Assembly: GCA_041550515.1 (NCBI GenBank)
Contig: JBFEOQ010000001.1
Coordinates: 84,438 to 148,437, forward strand
Reading direction: 5' to 3'
Source: PFL35 sp041550515
GTDB taxonomy: Archaea; Thermoplasmatota; E2; DHVEG-1
Length of the DNA stretch: 64,000 nucleotides
Part shown: positions 9,968 to 19,106 of the stretch, piece by piece
Layout: the number at the start of each line of letters is the position of its first letter
Numbering within the stretch: the first letter of the stretch is position 1
The notes under the pieces: generated by a model
The model's database searches: none
Seen by the model: only the letters and a program-made list of their open reading frames with translations
Told to the model about the DNA's origin: nothing
Position numbers and translations under genes: made by a program

Positions 9968-10251
9968 ATAATGAAAAATATAAATTAGAATTAACTGAAG
10001 GATCAATATATAAAATTACAACTATAGGAGGACGTGATAAACTAATTGAAACAGAAGGTACCTTCAAAGGTTTTATATCAATTGGTGTAGACGAAACAGG
10101 ACTTTTAATAGAACTTAGTAAACATCATGGTAATATGGCAGGTAAGATACGAATTATACCACTTCATGTCATACTCCTAATAGATGTAGTAGCTGCAAAA
10201 GAAAATAATAAAAAAGAAGACTATAAAGGAATGTCACATTACGTAGGATAG
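9964..10251 (+). CDS. Small beta-rich protein of unknown function
   Basis: I do not recognise this 95-residue protein with certainty. It is rich in alternating beta-type segments (SIYKITTIGGRDKLIETEG, TGLLIELS, KIRIIPLHVILLIDVVAA), which would suit a small Sm-like or SH3-like barrel, and it ends in a charged tail. The ATG overlaps the stop of the winged-helix gene, so the pair probably work together, for example as a regulator and its effector. No membrane segments or cysteines are present. Confidence 0.6.
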   Translation: MNNEKYKLELTEGSIYKITTIGGRDKLIETEGTFKGFISIGVDETGLLIELSKHHGNMAGKIRIIPLHVILLIDVVAAKENNKKEDYKGMSHYVG

Positions 10252-10384
10252 TATGTTTCGGAGTTTATATTTTAAATGATTATTATTTACATTAGTTAAT
10301 TATAAAAATACTAAAAACTCATTTTAAAACAATTGATTTAATATTTTCTTAAAAAATTATAAAACTTTAAATGTGAAAAAAGCC

Positions 10385-10555
10385 ATTCAATTTCTTAGGG
10401 GGAATTTGGTGGACCAAGTATATGGTAAAGGATGGGTCTTCCGTTTCCGATTCCTAAAATGTAACTTAGTGTTTGGGATTTGAGGGGAGCCAAATGCGAT
10501 TTACATCATTATACAATAAACAAAAAAAAATAAAAAAAACGCCCGATTCCCCCTT
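10385..10555 (+). ncRNA. Candidate structured RNA in a GC-rich intergenic island
   Basis: No reading frame covers 10252-10613. Inside it a GC-rich island stands out from the AT-rich surroundings. AGGGGGAAT (10397-10405) is exactly complementary to ATTCCCCCT (10546-10554), which would close a domain of about 140 bases. Internal hairpins include TTGG/CCAA (10406-10409 with 10414-10417) and TTTGG/CCAAA (10472-10476 with 10490-10494). A TATA-like TTATAAAA at about 10358-10365 sits 20-25 bases before the island, as expected for an archaeal promoter on the plus strand. I do not recognise the family; it is not SRP RNA, RNase P or a tRNA. It could instead be part of the replication origin. Confidence 0.45.
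10522..10539 (-). terminator. Poly-T tract downstream of orc1/cdc6
   Basis: On the minus strand, about 75 bases after the orc1 stop, a GC-rich stretch ending GGGCG is followed by T8, A and T9. Archaeal transcription terminates at such T-runs, so this is the probable orc1 terminator. The same bases are the A-rich inner loop of the plus-strand RNA candidate, so the two readings compete. Confidence 0.4.
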
Positions 10556-10613
10556 CAAATTTATTATCTTTTAGTTATACTTATTTAAATGAATCAAGTG
10601 TAATTTTTAATTA

Positions 10614-11870
10614 TTAAATTAATCTGGTTTGTCCTTGAAATTTATATTTAGTAAGGTTTTCAAAAATTTCGTCTTCTCTTAAAATATCTTCAATATCCTC
10701 TAAAGAAGATGAAACTTTAATATCACGAGTACGACCATATCGTCCTTTAGAAATAACACGAGCAGTAATAATCCCAAGCATATCCAATTCGCTTATAAGA
10801 TCTGCAACTCGTCGTTGTGAAATTGTATCTGTTCTTGCTTTCTTTGAAAGATTTTTGTAAATGTTATATACTTCCCCAGTTGTTATAGCACCTGTTGCTC
10901 CAGTTTTTTTATTATGTTGCTCCTGTAAAAGTATTGAAAGAAGTATAAGTTTTGATTGCGTCGGAAGTGTTCGTATTACTTCCATGATACGATCGATTTC
11001 AATTTTATTCTGAGCTAAACTGACATGTTTTTTTGTTATACGAGAAGATTTGTTTCTTTCTGCAAGTTCAGCACTCATCCTTAAAAGATCAAGGGCTCTT
11101 CGTGCATCACCATGCTCCTGCGCTGCTAACGCACTACACAAAGGAATAACTTCACTATCAATAGAATCTAACTTAAAAGCAATCTCTACACGTTGTCTAA
11201 GGATATCCTGAAGTTCGCTGGCATCATAAGGTGGAAAAATCATACTCTCTTCACCAAGACTTGACTTTACACGAGGATCTAAAAATTCAGTATACTTTAA
11301 ATCATTTGATAATCCTACTATACTAACCTTTGCTTTCTTTAAATCCGTGTTTATTCTTGAAAGATTATAAAGAGCTTCATCACCTTTAAGCTTATCTACC
11401 TCATCAAGAATAATTACGGTTACGCCTCCTTCTTTTTCTATCATCATTTTTAATTTAGAATATACTTCATCAGTTGGCCATCCTGTAAAAGGTATACGTT
11501 CACTCCATTCATTTATAAAATGATTTGCAATGTTTTGTAAAACACGATAATGGGTATCAACTACCTCGCAATTAATATAAATAAAATTTACTTTTTTATT
11601 GATTTGTTTTCCTTTTTCAAGTAATTCTTTACCAACAAATTTTGTGACAGCTGTTTTTCCCGTTCCCGTTTTACCATAAATAAAAACATTACTAGGGGTT
11701 TCATTGCGTAAAGCTGGAACAAGCACATTTGCAAGATTATTTATTTCTTTTTCTCTATGTGGAAGCAATTCCGGCATATATGTTGGTCTCATTGCTTCAC
11801 GATTTATAAAAAGTCCGTCTTGACTTAATAATTGACCAAATATATCGACATTTAATGTTTTTTTAGACGT
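10614..11870 (-). CDS. orc1: Orc1/Cdc6 replication initiator (probable ACG start)
   Basis: This is the archaeal origin-binding AAA+ initiator. Walker A (GKTGTGKTAV) and Walker B (VIILDEVDKL) are followed by the sensor and lid region (HGDARRALDLLRMSAELAE) and a C-terminal winged helix. The first ATG, at 11792, would cut off the conserved segment DGLFINREAMRPTYMPE. The frame stays open upstream, and the homology-like N-terminus begins at an ACG codon at 11870-11868 (reading T/M-SKKTLNVDIFGQLL). GGAGG (11884-11880) lies 9 bases before it, giving 418 residues. No ATG, GTG or TTG is available in that interval. Identity is certain; the start is inferred. Confidence 0.93.
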   Translation of the reverse strand, partial: TSKKTLNVDIFGQLLSQDGLFINREAMRPTYMPELLPHREKEINNLANVLVPALRNETPSNVFIYGKTGTGKTAVTKFVGKELLEKGKQINKKVNFIYINCEVVDTHYRVLQNIANHFINEWSERIPFTGWPTDEVYSKLKMMIEKEGGVTVIILDEVDKLKGDEALYNLSRINTDLKKAKVSIVGLSNDLKYTEFLDPRVKSSLGEESMIFPPYDASELQDILRQRVEIAFKLDSIDSEVIPLCSALAAQEHGDARRALDLLRMSAELAERNKSSRITKKHVSLAQNKIEIDRIMEVIRTLPTQSKLILLSILLQEQHNKKTGATGAITTGEVYNIYKNLSKKARTDTISQRRVADLISELDMLGIITARVISKGRYGRTRDIKVSSSLEDIEDILREDEIFENLTKYKFQGQTRLI

Positions 11871-12250
11871 AAAAAATAACCTCCGAGGGTCAGTGTAATC
11901 AACAGTTCTATATAAAAAGTTATTTAAAAAAATTAAATTTTTTTTATCTTAATTACTCCTGTAAAATACTAACAAGACCAAGGCCTTTATTTCCAATGGA
12001 AAAATTTTATTAGATCATCTTCATTTTTAAATTTTTTTAAAAATATAATATTAAAAATGGAAGAATTAAAATACTGAAAATTTTATAACCTTATGGGTTT
12101 ACTTATCGTCTAATCTTTTATGGAAGTCTATTTACTTAAAATTAATTTCCACACGAAATAAGGGGGCCCCCCTTCTTTTTGTTATAAAAGTGTAAAACAA
12201 CCAAAAATTGTATTATTAGAAAAGTAAGAATATTAATTTATATAAAATGT
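11871..12250. other. Putative replication origin region beside orc1
   Basis: This 380-base, gene-free, mostly AT-rich stretch lies immediately upstream of orc1, the usual place for an archaeal origin. It holds a 13-base dyad TTTCCAATGGAAA (11990-12002) that resembles the core of origin recognition boxes. It also holds TTTCCACACGAAATAAGGGGG (12146-12166 inclusive), which has the box-plus-G-string arrangement. That G-string abuts CCCCCCTT, forming an inverted G5/C6 element (12160-12174). Long A/T runs around it could act as an unwinding element. This is inference from motif resemblance and position. Confidence 0.45.
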
Positions 12251-12490
12251 TTATTTACCACCAATTATAATTACATCCTTTACAGATTTTATTGCATCAA
12301 ATGGAAAAACAAGATGACCTTGTCCATCTAAATGATACAAACGTGGATCTACATCATCAGAAGGTTCAATTAGAACATTTGTAAGTTCTCCTGTTCTAAC
12401 GTCAACGGTAGTATTTCTCATAATACCAAGATATAACCCTTCTTCAGTCATAACTGTTTTTCCTCTCAATTCATTTTCAGTTATTCTCAA
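12251..12490 (-). CDS. PRC-barrel domain protein
   Basis: A 79-residue single PRC-barrel protein, a small beta-barrel fold found in archaeal RNA-processing and other adaptor proteins. The segment ENELRGKTVMTEEGLYLGIM, then TVDVRTGELTNVLIEPSD and the end HLVFPFDAIKSVKDVIIIGGK, are typical. The start is TTG at 12490 with GGAGG 8 bases upstream; there is no earlier ATG. It is downstream of cdc48 in the same direction and is probably cotranscribed. The partner is unknown. Confidence 0.85.
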   Translation of the reverse strand: MRITENELRGKTVMTEEGLYLGIMRNTTVDVRTGELTNVLIEPSDDVDPRLYHLDGQGHLVFPFDAIKSVKDVIIIGGK

Positions 12491-12522
12491 TTTATTTTCC
12501 TCCTTTTTATATTATTTTAACT

Positions 12523-14733
12523 TTACATATATTGAATGTCTTTATCAGTTTTATCTTTTTTGGAAATACCACTACCAAGTGTTTCAGAGACTTTATTATA
12601 AAACTTAATAATATTGGGTGTAATAGATGCACGAACGCTCTCCAGAGCTTTATCAAAATGTATTTTTTTAACATTAGCTGCATTCTCATTTTCTCGTATA
12701 GTAAGCATTGCTGCTTCACGACATAAGGATTCAATGTCAGCACCAGAATAATTCTCTGTTACATCAGCAAGATGTTTAATATCAACATCTTTTCCAAGAG
12801 GCATATTTTTTGTATGTATTTTAAAGATTTCTAAACGAGCTTCTTCATCTGGGGATGGAATTAAAACTAGACGATCAAAACGTCCTGGCCTTAAAAGACT
12901 TGGATCAATAATATCAGGTCTATTGGTAGCACCTATTACAACCACACCCTCCATACTTTCAAGACCATCTATACTCGTAAGTAATTGGTTTACAACACTA
13001 TCTGTTACATGACTTCCTGTATCTGTACCACGCATTGGTGCTATACTATCGAGTTCATCTAAAAATACTATGGTAGGTGCTACTTGACGTGCTTTTTTAA
13101 ATAATTCACGAACTGCTTTTTCAGATTCGCCTACCCATTTACTCATAACTTCTGGACCTTTAATACTAATAAAATTTGCTTTAGATTCACTCGCAACAGC
13201 TTTTGCGAGAAGAGTTTTACCTGTACCAGGCGGTCCATAAAGTAAAACACCACGAGGTGGTGTTATTCCTAGTTTTTTAAAGGATTCTGGTTTTGTAAGA
13301 GGCCATTCAACTGCTTCCTGTAATTGTTGCTTAGCTATTTGAAGTCCACCAACATCTTCCCAGTTAATCTTTGGAATTTCAATGAGAAACTCACGCATAG
13401 CCGATGGTTCGATACCCCTATGAGCATTTTTAAAATCATCTGTAGTAACTTCCATTTTTTCAAGTATTTCAACAGGTATTGGTTTTTCTAGGTCAATTTC
13501 TGGTAAATATCTTCTAAGTGCATTCATAGCCGCTTCCCTAGCAAGGGCAGCAAGATCAGCACCGACATATCCATACGTAAATTCTGCTAAATCCTCAAGT
13601 TTAATATTTTCTGCAAGGGGCATTCCACGAGTATGAATCTGTAATATTTCCTTTCGACCCTCTCTATCAGGCGCGGCAATTATAATTTCTCTATCAAAAC
13701 GACCTGGGCGTCTAAGTGCAGGATCAAGAATATCTGGAAGATTAGTTGCACCTATTACAATAAGTTTACCACGTCCTTTCAATCCATCCATAAGAGTAAG
13801 CATCTGAGATACAACACGTCGTTCTACCTCACCATGAACCTCAGATCTTTTTGGAGCAATTGCATCTATTTCATCTATAAAGATAATACTAGGTGCATTT
13901 TTTTCAGCTTCTTCAAATATTTTTCTGAGATTTTCTTCACTCTGACCATAAAATTTTGACATAATTTCTGGACCGTTAATTGTGTAAAAATTTGCACCAG
14001 ATTCATTTGCCACTGCTTTTGCAATTAGTGTTTTACCTGTTCCAGGTGGTCCATGTAAAAGAACCCCTTTTGGAGGGTCGATCCCAAGTCTATCAAAAAG
14101 TTCAGGATGTTTAAGAGGGAGTTCAATCATTTCACGGACTTTTAAAATTTCTTCATGTAGACCACCAATGTCTTCATAGCTAACTCGTGGTCCTGCTTCC
14201 TCTTCAATTTGAGCTGCTTCTTCTTTTACTTTTATCTTTGTTAATTCACTAATTGAAACAATACCATTTGGTGTAGTATTTATAATAATAAAAGGAAGAC
14301 TGCTTCCGAATAAAGCTATCCCAGGTATTATTACACTATCGCCTTTTGTTAGAGGTCTTTTTAAAAGACCTTTTTTAATTAAGATATCTATACCGCTGCC
14401 AAACTGTATTTGTTGTCCTTTAGATATTAATGGTGCAATAGTCAATTCTTTTGCTTCTTTTACATCAGCTTTTTTAATTTTTACTCTTTCTCCAAGACCT
14501 GTTCCAGCGTTTTTTCTTGTTAAATTATCTATTCTTATTATTCCTTTTCCTTCATCAGTAGGATGCGCACGCCATACAACAGCTGCCGTTGTCTTCAAAC
14601 CCTCTATCTCAATTACATCACCTATTGATAAATCTAGATTAACTCTTGTTTGATTATCTATTCTTGCTCGTCCATATCCTACATCTTGTTGAAATGCTTC
14701 AGATATTTTCAAAACAGCCTCTCTTTGAACCAT
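12523..14733 (-). CDS. cdc48: Cdc48/VCP-like AAA ATPase (VAT family)
   Basis: This hexameric unfoldase feeds substrates to the archaeal proteasome or remodels complexes. The N-terminal double-psi barrel and barrel region (residues 1-180, starting MVQREAVLKI) is followed by two AAA modules. Walker A is GPPGTGKTLIAKAVANES in D1 and GPPGTGKTLLAKAVASES in D2. Walker B is IIFIDEIDAIAP and IVFLDELDSIAP. Arginine-finger regions (LRRPGRFDREI, LRPGRFDRLV) are intact in both, so both ATPases should be active. I start at ATG 14733 (736 residues), because the nine residues before it are not family-like. Confidence 0.96.
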   Translation of the reverse strand: MVQREAVLKISEAFQQDVGYGRARIDNQTRVNLDLSIGDVIEIEGLKTTAAVVWRAHPTDEGKGIIRIDNLTRKNAGTGLGERVKIKKADVKEAKELTIAPLISKGQQIQFGSGIDILIKKGLLKRPLTKGDSVIIPGIALFGSSLPFIIINTTPNGIVSISELTKIKVKEEAAQIEEEAGPRVSYEDIGGLHEEILKVREMIELPLKHPELFDRLGIDPPKGVLLHGPPGTGKTLIAKAVANESGANFYTINGPEIMSKFYGQSEENLRKIFEEAEKNAPSIIFIDEIDAIAPKRSEVHGEVERRVVSQMLTLMDGLKGRGKLIVIGATNLPDILDPALRRPGRFDREIIIAAPDREGRKEILQIHTRGMPLAENIKLEDLAEFTYGYVGADLAALAREAAMNALRRYLPEIDLEKPIPVEILEKMEVTTDDFKNAHRGIEPSAMREFLIEIPKINWEDVGGLQIAKQQLQEAVEWPLTKPESFKKLGITPPRGVLLYGPPGTGKTLLAKAVASESKANFISIKGPEVMSKWVGESEKAVRELFKKARQVAPTIVFLDELDSIAPMRGTDTGSHVTDSVVNQLLTSIDGLESMEGVVVIGATNRPDIIDPSLLRPGRFDRLVLIPSPDEEARLEIFKIHTKNMPLGKDVDIKHLADVTENYSGADIESLCREAAMLTIRENENAANVKKIHFDKALESVRASITPNIIKFYNKVSETLGSGISKKDKTDKDIQYM

Positions 14734-14852
14734 TTTAACACCCACCAAATTAAAGAGCAATGTGTATTTTAACGCTAATAAAAGAAGAGGTTATTATATT
14801 TTTTCTGTGAAAGAACCAGAAATAAAAAAAATTTTATTATAATAAAGAATAT

Positions 14853-15344
14853 CTATAAAAAATTCCGTTGTATTTTTTCTAATATTTCTTTAAAATCAAG
14901 AGTATATTCTTTTCCAAGTAGTATTGCCGCTATTTCAGATGTTAGGTTTTTTTCTTTTTCTAATTCTTTTATTTGATTCAATATAGTTTTTTTATCAAGA
15001 TTTGATTTATCAACAATTTTCTTAATAATGATCTCCAGAGTGTCTTCTTCTGGTTTTATTTGAACTATTTCTTTTTTTAACTCTTTTTGACTTAATACAT
15101 TTTTTGGGGGATAATATCCGATAGGAATTCTGATTTTATCTACATCAAAATTAGGTTTTAGTACCTCTTTTTCTAACTTTAATAAATTATTTTCAATACT
15201 CTTTTGTGTAAACATTTTTGCATTATTAAGTGTAAACCATTTTAAATCCATTGATAATGATAGATAAAATTCTGAAAAACTCATTTCTTTTTTACCTGCA
15301 CGAGTATATAAAAACGCAATTATGATTTTATAATCATTATTCAT
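14853..15344 (-). CDS. DUF2240 family archaeal protein
   Basis: A 163-residue protein of the archaeal DUF2240 family, recognised by the pattern LYTRAGKKEMSFSEFYLSLS, then DLKWFTLNNAK and LKPNFDVDKIRIPIGYYPP. The function of the family is unknown. I use the internal ATG at 15344 (MNNDYKII) because it overlaps the stop of the upstream HisA-like gene by four bases (ATGA), the sign of translational coupling; the earlier ATG at 15389 adds residues unlike the family. The C-terminal half is a charged helical region. It is cytoplasmic by composition. Confidence 0.8.
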   Translation of the reverse strand: MNNDYKIIIAFLYTRAGKKEMSFSEFYLSLSMDLKWFTLNNAKMFTQKSIENNLLKLEKEVLKPNFDVDKIRIPIGYYPPKNVLSQKELKKEIVQIKPEEDTLEIIIKKIVDKSNLDKKTILNQIKELEKEKNLTSEIAAILLGKEYTLDFKEILEKIQRNFL

Positions 15345-15907
15345 TTTTTTTTGAACTCCCAATATTTTGAGATATCTACAATAAAGCAACTCGGTTTAAA
15401 TTTACTCCAATATTCAATATTTTTTTTATTATTTTCATAAATAACTGTGTTATAGTTGATTAAAAGGTTTTTCATTACTTCCTCTTTTTTAAAGTCCTTT
15501 TCTAGTTCATCTCTGCTATAAAAAATTATTATACCATCAAAATTTTTTAATAAATAATCATTAAAAATTTTTGATTGATCATTAACTTCTATGCTTGCAT
15601 AGATTTTATTATCTGAAATTTCTCTAATACTTTCAAGTTTTATATATGAATAAAATATTTTACGTAAAGTAATTTTTATTGCTCCTGTCATAAAAACATC
15701 TACTATATCACCAAGTTTTCTAGGTGCATTATCTATCCAGAGTTGATATTTTTTTGAGAGTTTTTGATATATATTAAAATTTGATTTATCTTTTTCTATT
15801 CCATCTCGATCAATTACATAAAGTAATTGATCCTCCTTTAGTTTTTCAAGTAGTTCTAAATTTTGAATTTTTTTGTTGACTATTGTTGTTAATGGTATGA
15901 TTTCCAT
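15341..15907 (-). CDS. HisA-like (proFAR isomerase-related) protein
   Basis: This 188-residue protein resembles archaeal 'proteins related to proFAR isomerase', degenerate TIM-barrel relatives of HisA. The N-terminus MEIIPLTTIVNKKI, the segment LLYVIDRDGIEKDKSNFNIY and LWIDNAPRKLGDIVDVFMTGAIKIT-type stretches correspond to HisA strands 1, 2 and the barrel region around the second phosphate site. It is shorter than HisA (about 240 residues) and lacks a recognisable C-terminal phosphate-binding loop, so catalysis of the histidine-pathway step is doubtful. It is coupled to the DUF2240 gene. Confidence 0.55.
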   Translation of the reverse strand: MEIIPLTTIVNKKIQNLELLEKLKEDQLLYVIDRDGIEKDKSNFNIYQKLSKKYQLWIDNAPRKLGDIVDVFMTGAIKITLRKIFYSYIKLESIREISDNKIYASIEVNDQSKIFNDYLLKNFDGIIIFYSRDELEKDFKKEEVMKNLLINYNTVIYENNKKNIEYWSKFKPSCFIVDISKYWEFKKK

Positions 15908-15975
15908 TTCTTAAAGTAAACAAAATTTTGTTCTTTAATCTAACTCTAAAAAATTAAAATATTTTATATAAAAAT

Positions 15976-18396
15976 TTAACTTGTAATTTCGTTTTTAACA
16001 TTAAGTCTATTTTCTGTTTCAGCAATTTTAAGTCTTGTCTTGATAACAGTATCTGGATTAAGTGAAATACTATCTATTCCACATTCTACTAAAAACTCTG
16101 CAAACTCTGGAAAATCACTAGGGGCTTGTCCGCAAATTCCTACTTTTCTACTTGGTATATGTGAGTGCGCCGTATCTATCACTTGTTTCACAAGTCTTTT
16201 TACTGCATCATTTCTTTCATCAAATATATGCGCAACTAAATCAGAATCGCGATCAAGCCCAAGGGTAAGCTGTGTTAAATCATTTGAACCAATGCTAAAT
16301 CCATCAAAGATTTCAGCAAACTGATCAGCAACAATGACGTTGCTTGGAATTTCACACATTACATATATTTCAAGCTCATTTTCTCCCTGCACTAAGCCAA
16401 ACTCATGCATAGTTTTTATTACTTTTTTCCCCTCTTCAGGTGTTCTGCAGAACGGGATCATTGTTTTAATATTTGTAAGTCCCATTTCATCTCGTGCTTT
16501 TTTAATGGCTTTACATTCAAGACCAAATGCTGGTTTATATTTCTCATCATAATATCGTGAAGCACCACGCCATCCAATCATAGGATTGTGCTCTTCTGGT
16601 TCATATAAGAAACCTCCAATGAGATTAGCATATTCATTTGTTTTAAAATCACTCATACGTACAATTACATCATTTGGATAAAAGGATGCTGCAATTTTTG
16701 CAATACCTCTTGAAAGGGTGTCAACGAAAAATTCTACCTTATTTTCATATCCCTTACTTCTTTCATCAATGGTGTTTATAACATTAGCTATTTTTTTATT
16801 ATCCTCTTTTATCTGTTTAAGTTTAGTATATTCAATTAAAGCAAGTGGATGTATTCCGATATGTGAGTTAATAATAAATTCTTCTCGAGCAAGTCCTACT
16901 CCATCATTTGGAATTTGACCTTGTGAAAAAGCTTTCTCAGGAATAGCTGCATTCATCATTATTCGAGTTTTAGGTCTTGGTAAATTATCTAGTTTAAGTT
17001 CATCTATATGGAATTTTAATTTACCTTCATATATACGACCTACTCCTTCGCTACAGTCAACTGTAATATTTTTAATATTTTGGATTTTTTGAGTGCCGTT
17101 ACCTGTACCTATAACGCAAGGAATGCCAAGTTCACGTGAGATAATTGCAGCGTGACATGTACGACCACCACGATTTGTAACAATTGCACTCGCAATTTTC
17201 ATTATTGGCTCCCAATCGGGATCAGTCATATCAGTAACAAGAACTTGTCCTTTTTTGAAATTGGCTATGTCTTTTGCATTTTCGATAACATTTGCTTCAC
17301 CTTGACCAATCATACTTCCAACAGCTTCACCCATAGCTAAAACATTTCCTTTTTCCTCTAAAACATAAGTTTTCATTGTAGCTGTATCTTTTTGAGAATG
17401 AACTGTTTCCGGTCGCGCTTGTACAATAAAAAGCTCTTTAGAATTTCCATCTTTTGCCCATTCAATATCCATTGGTTTCCTATAGTGCTCTTCGATGATT
17501 ACTGCCCATTTAGCAAGTTTTAATATTTCTTCATCTTTTAAAACAAATTTTTCTTTATCTTCTTTGTTAACTGTGATATTTTTTGTTCCTTTTTTATCAT
17601 ATATCATGCGCTTTTGCTTTGCACCAATCTTTTTCTCAAGAATTGGTTTAAATCCAGTTTTTAAAGTTGGTTTAAAAACATAAAACTGATCTGGATTTAC
17701 TGCACCTTGAACAACGTTTTCACCAAGACCATAAGAACCAGTTATATATACAACATCATCGAATCCGCTTTCAGTATCAATAGAAAACATTACTCCTGCA
17801 CTTGCTAGATCACTACGTACCATTTTTTGAACACCAACTGATAGATAAACACTAAAATGATCAAATCCTTTATCAACACGATAGGATATAGCACGATTCG
17901 TAAATAATGATGCAAAACAATCACGAACTTTTTCAAGTAATTCTTCTTCCCCTCGAACATTTAAATAAGTCTCCTGTTGACCAGCAAAACTTGCATCTGG
18001 TAAATCTTCAGCTGTAGCACTACTTCGCACTGCTACATCACAGTTTTTAACATATCTCTTCTCCATTCCTTTGTAATATTTACGGATATCTTCTTCCAAT
18101 TCAGAAGGTAAAGGAGTATTCTTTATAAGATTACGAATTTTTTCTCCACGTTCAGCTAAATCACGAACATTATGTGTGTTTAAACCGGTAAGAATATTCT
18201 TAATTTTTTTATCAATACCTGCTTTTTCTATTGTATATTTATAAGCATATGCAGTAATAGCAAAACCAGATGGTACATTAACACCTTTGGATCCAAGATT
18301 ACGTATCATTTCTCCAAGAGATGCATTTTTTCCACCAACTGATGGAACATCATTTATTGTTAAATCTTCAAACCATTTATTAAATTCTTCAATCAT
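15976..18396 (-). CDS. ppsA: Phosphoenolpyruvate synthase
   Basis: The 806-residue full-length PEP synthase converts pyruvate, ATP and water to PEP, AMP and phosphate for gluconeogenesis. The ATP-binding domain (VGGKNASLGEMIR, VAVRSSATAEDLPDASFAGQ) comes first. It is followed by the mobile phosphohistidine domain (GGRTCHAAIISRELGIPCV) and the PEP-binding TIM barrel, ending in CGQAPSDFPEFAEFLVECGI and SISLNPDTV. All catalytic segments are intact. It contrasts with the truncated PEP-synthase-like fusion at 3448-6498. The gene appears to be transcribed alone. Confidence 0.97.
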   Translation of the reverse strand: MIEEFNKWFEDLTINDVPSVGGKNASLGEMIRNLGSKGVNVPSGFAITAYAYKYTIEKAGIDKKIKNILTGLNTHNVRDLAERGEKIRNLIKNTPLPSELEEDIRKYYKGMEKRYVKNCDVAVRSSATAEDLPDASFAGQQETYLNVRGEEELLEKVRDCFASLFTNRAISYRVDKGFDHFSVYLSVGVQKMVRSDLASAGVMFSIDTESGFDDVVYITGSYGLGENVVQGAVNPDQFYVFKPTLKTGFKPILEKKIGAKQKRMIYDKKGTKNITVNKEDKEKFVLKDEEILKLAKWAVIIEEHYRKPMDIEWAKDGNSKELFIVQARPETVHSQKDTATMKTYVLEEKGNVLAMGEAVGSMIGQGEANVIENAKDIANFKKGQVLVTDMTDPDWEPIMKIASAIVTNRGGRTCHAAIISRELGIPCVIGTGNGTQKIQNIKNITVDCSEGVGRIYEGKLKFHIDELKLDNLPRPKTRIMMNAAIPEKAFSQGQIPNDGVGLAREEFIINSHIGIHPLALIEYTKLKQIKEDNKKIANVINTIDERSKGYENKVEFFVDTLSRGIAKIAASFYPNDVIVRMSDFKTNEYANLIGGFLYEPEEHNPMIGWRGASRYYDEKYKPAFGLECKAIKKARDEMGLTNIKTMIPFCRTPEEGKKVIKTMHEFGLVQGENELEIYVMCEIPSNVIVADQFAEIFDGFSIGSNDLTQLTLGLDRDSDLVAHIFDERNDAVKRLVKQVIDTAHSHIPSRKVGICGQAPSDFPEFAEFLVECGIDSISLNPDTVIKTRLKIAETENRLNVKNEITS

Positions 18397-18501
18397 ATTA
18401 AAAGCTCACCAAATGTTTTTTATTTGTTAACAAGAACCTATTAATAAAACCTTTTTAAAAACAGCAAAAGTAAGTATTAGTAAGCAACAAAGATTGCTTT
18501 T

Positions 18502-19047
18502 TTATTTTTCAATAAACACAGCAGCAGCAAGCACAGTAGTCCATAATCCATTTTTATCCCCCATTGCGGTTTGTGCAACGCTCTGAGTTCGAACAATCTG
18601 TTTACTCATCTTGTATTCCTGTTTTCGTTCATCCCATGCTTTATCAGGATCAAATTCTAAACCTAGAGTAGTCGCAAGCATACTTGCGGCAAGATCTTCT
18701 GTGTAATCTACTAGTTTTTTCCCAGTAATCCCATTACAATGATGCTCAGATATATATCCATAATTATCTCTATTCTTAGGAAGAGCAACTCCTATTGCGG
18801 CACCAATTAGTCGATTTGGTTCGTTAGTCGAATTTCTTGACATCACCACATAGGTTATTTCCCCACTATTAAGTTCTTTTATCCCTTTTTCTCTTGAAAT
18901 AATTTTACAATTAGAAGGTATAATACTTGAAACATAAACAAGGTTACACTTTTCAATATTTGCATTACGTAATGCAAGCTCAAAAGACTGTAATTCCTGT
19001 TTATGTCTTCCTACTCCTTTTGTAAAAAAAACTCTTTTTGGAACCAT
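18502..19047 (-). CDS. pdaD: Pyruvoyl-dependent arginine decarboxylase
   Basis: This 181-residue proenzyme makes agmatine from arginine, the first step of polyamine (and agmatidine) synthesis in many euryarchaea. The self-cleavage site is in NLVYVSSIIP: cleavage between S40 and S41 would generate the pyruvoyl cofactor at the start of the larger chain. KRVFFTKGVGRHKQELQSFE at the N-terminus and ISEHHCNGITGKKLVDY are family features. The length is typical of the Methanocaldococcus enzyme. It starts at ATG 19047 and has no obvious operon partner. Confidence 0.95.
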   Translation of the reverse strand: MVPKRVFFTKGVGRHKQELQSFELALRNANIEKCNLVYVSSIIPSNCKIISREKGIKELNSGEITYVVMSRNSTNEPNRLIGAAIGVALPKNRDNYGYISEHHCNGITGKKLVDYTEDLAASMLATTLGLEFDPDKAWDERKQEYKMSKQIVRTQSVAQTAMGDKNGLWTTVLAAAVFIEK

Positions 19048-19106
19048 ATTTTTTTAGGAATATTTTTCCTTTAATAAAGATATCTGAAAGTTTACTATTT
19101 TTCTCT

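Noticed and set aside
10385..10555. The GC-rich island as a tRNA, SRP RNA or RNase P RNA.
   Set aside because: No cloverleaf with T-loop, no SRP helix 8 motif and no RNase P signature could be found.
12160..12174. The G5C6 inverted element as an intrinsic terminator.
   Set aside because: It has almost no loop, and no gene ends just before it on either strand; it lies in the promoter and origin side of orc1.
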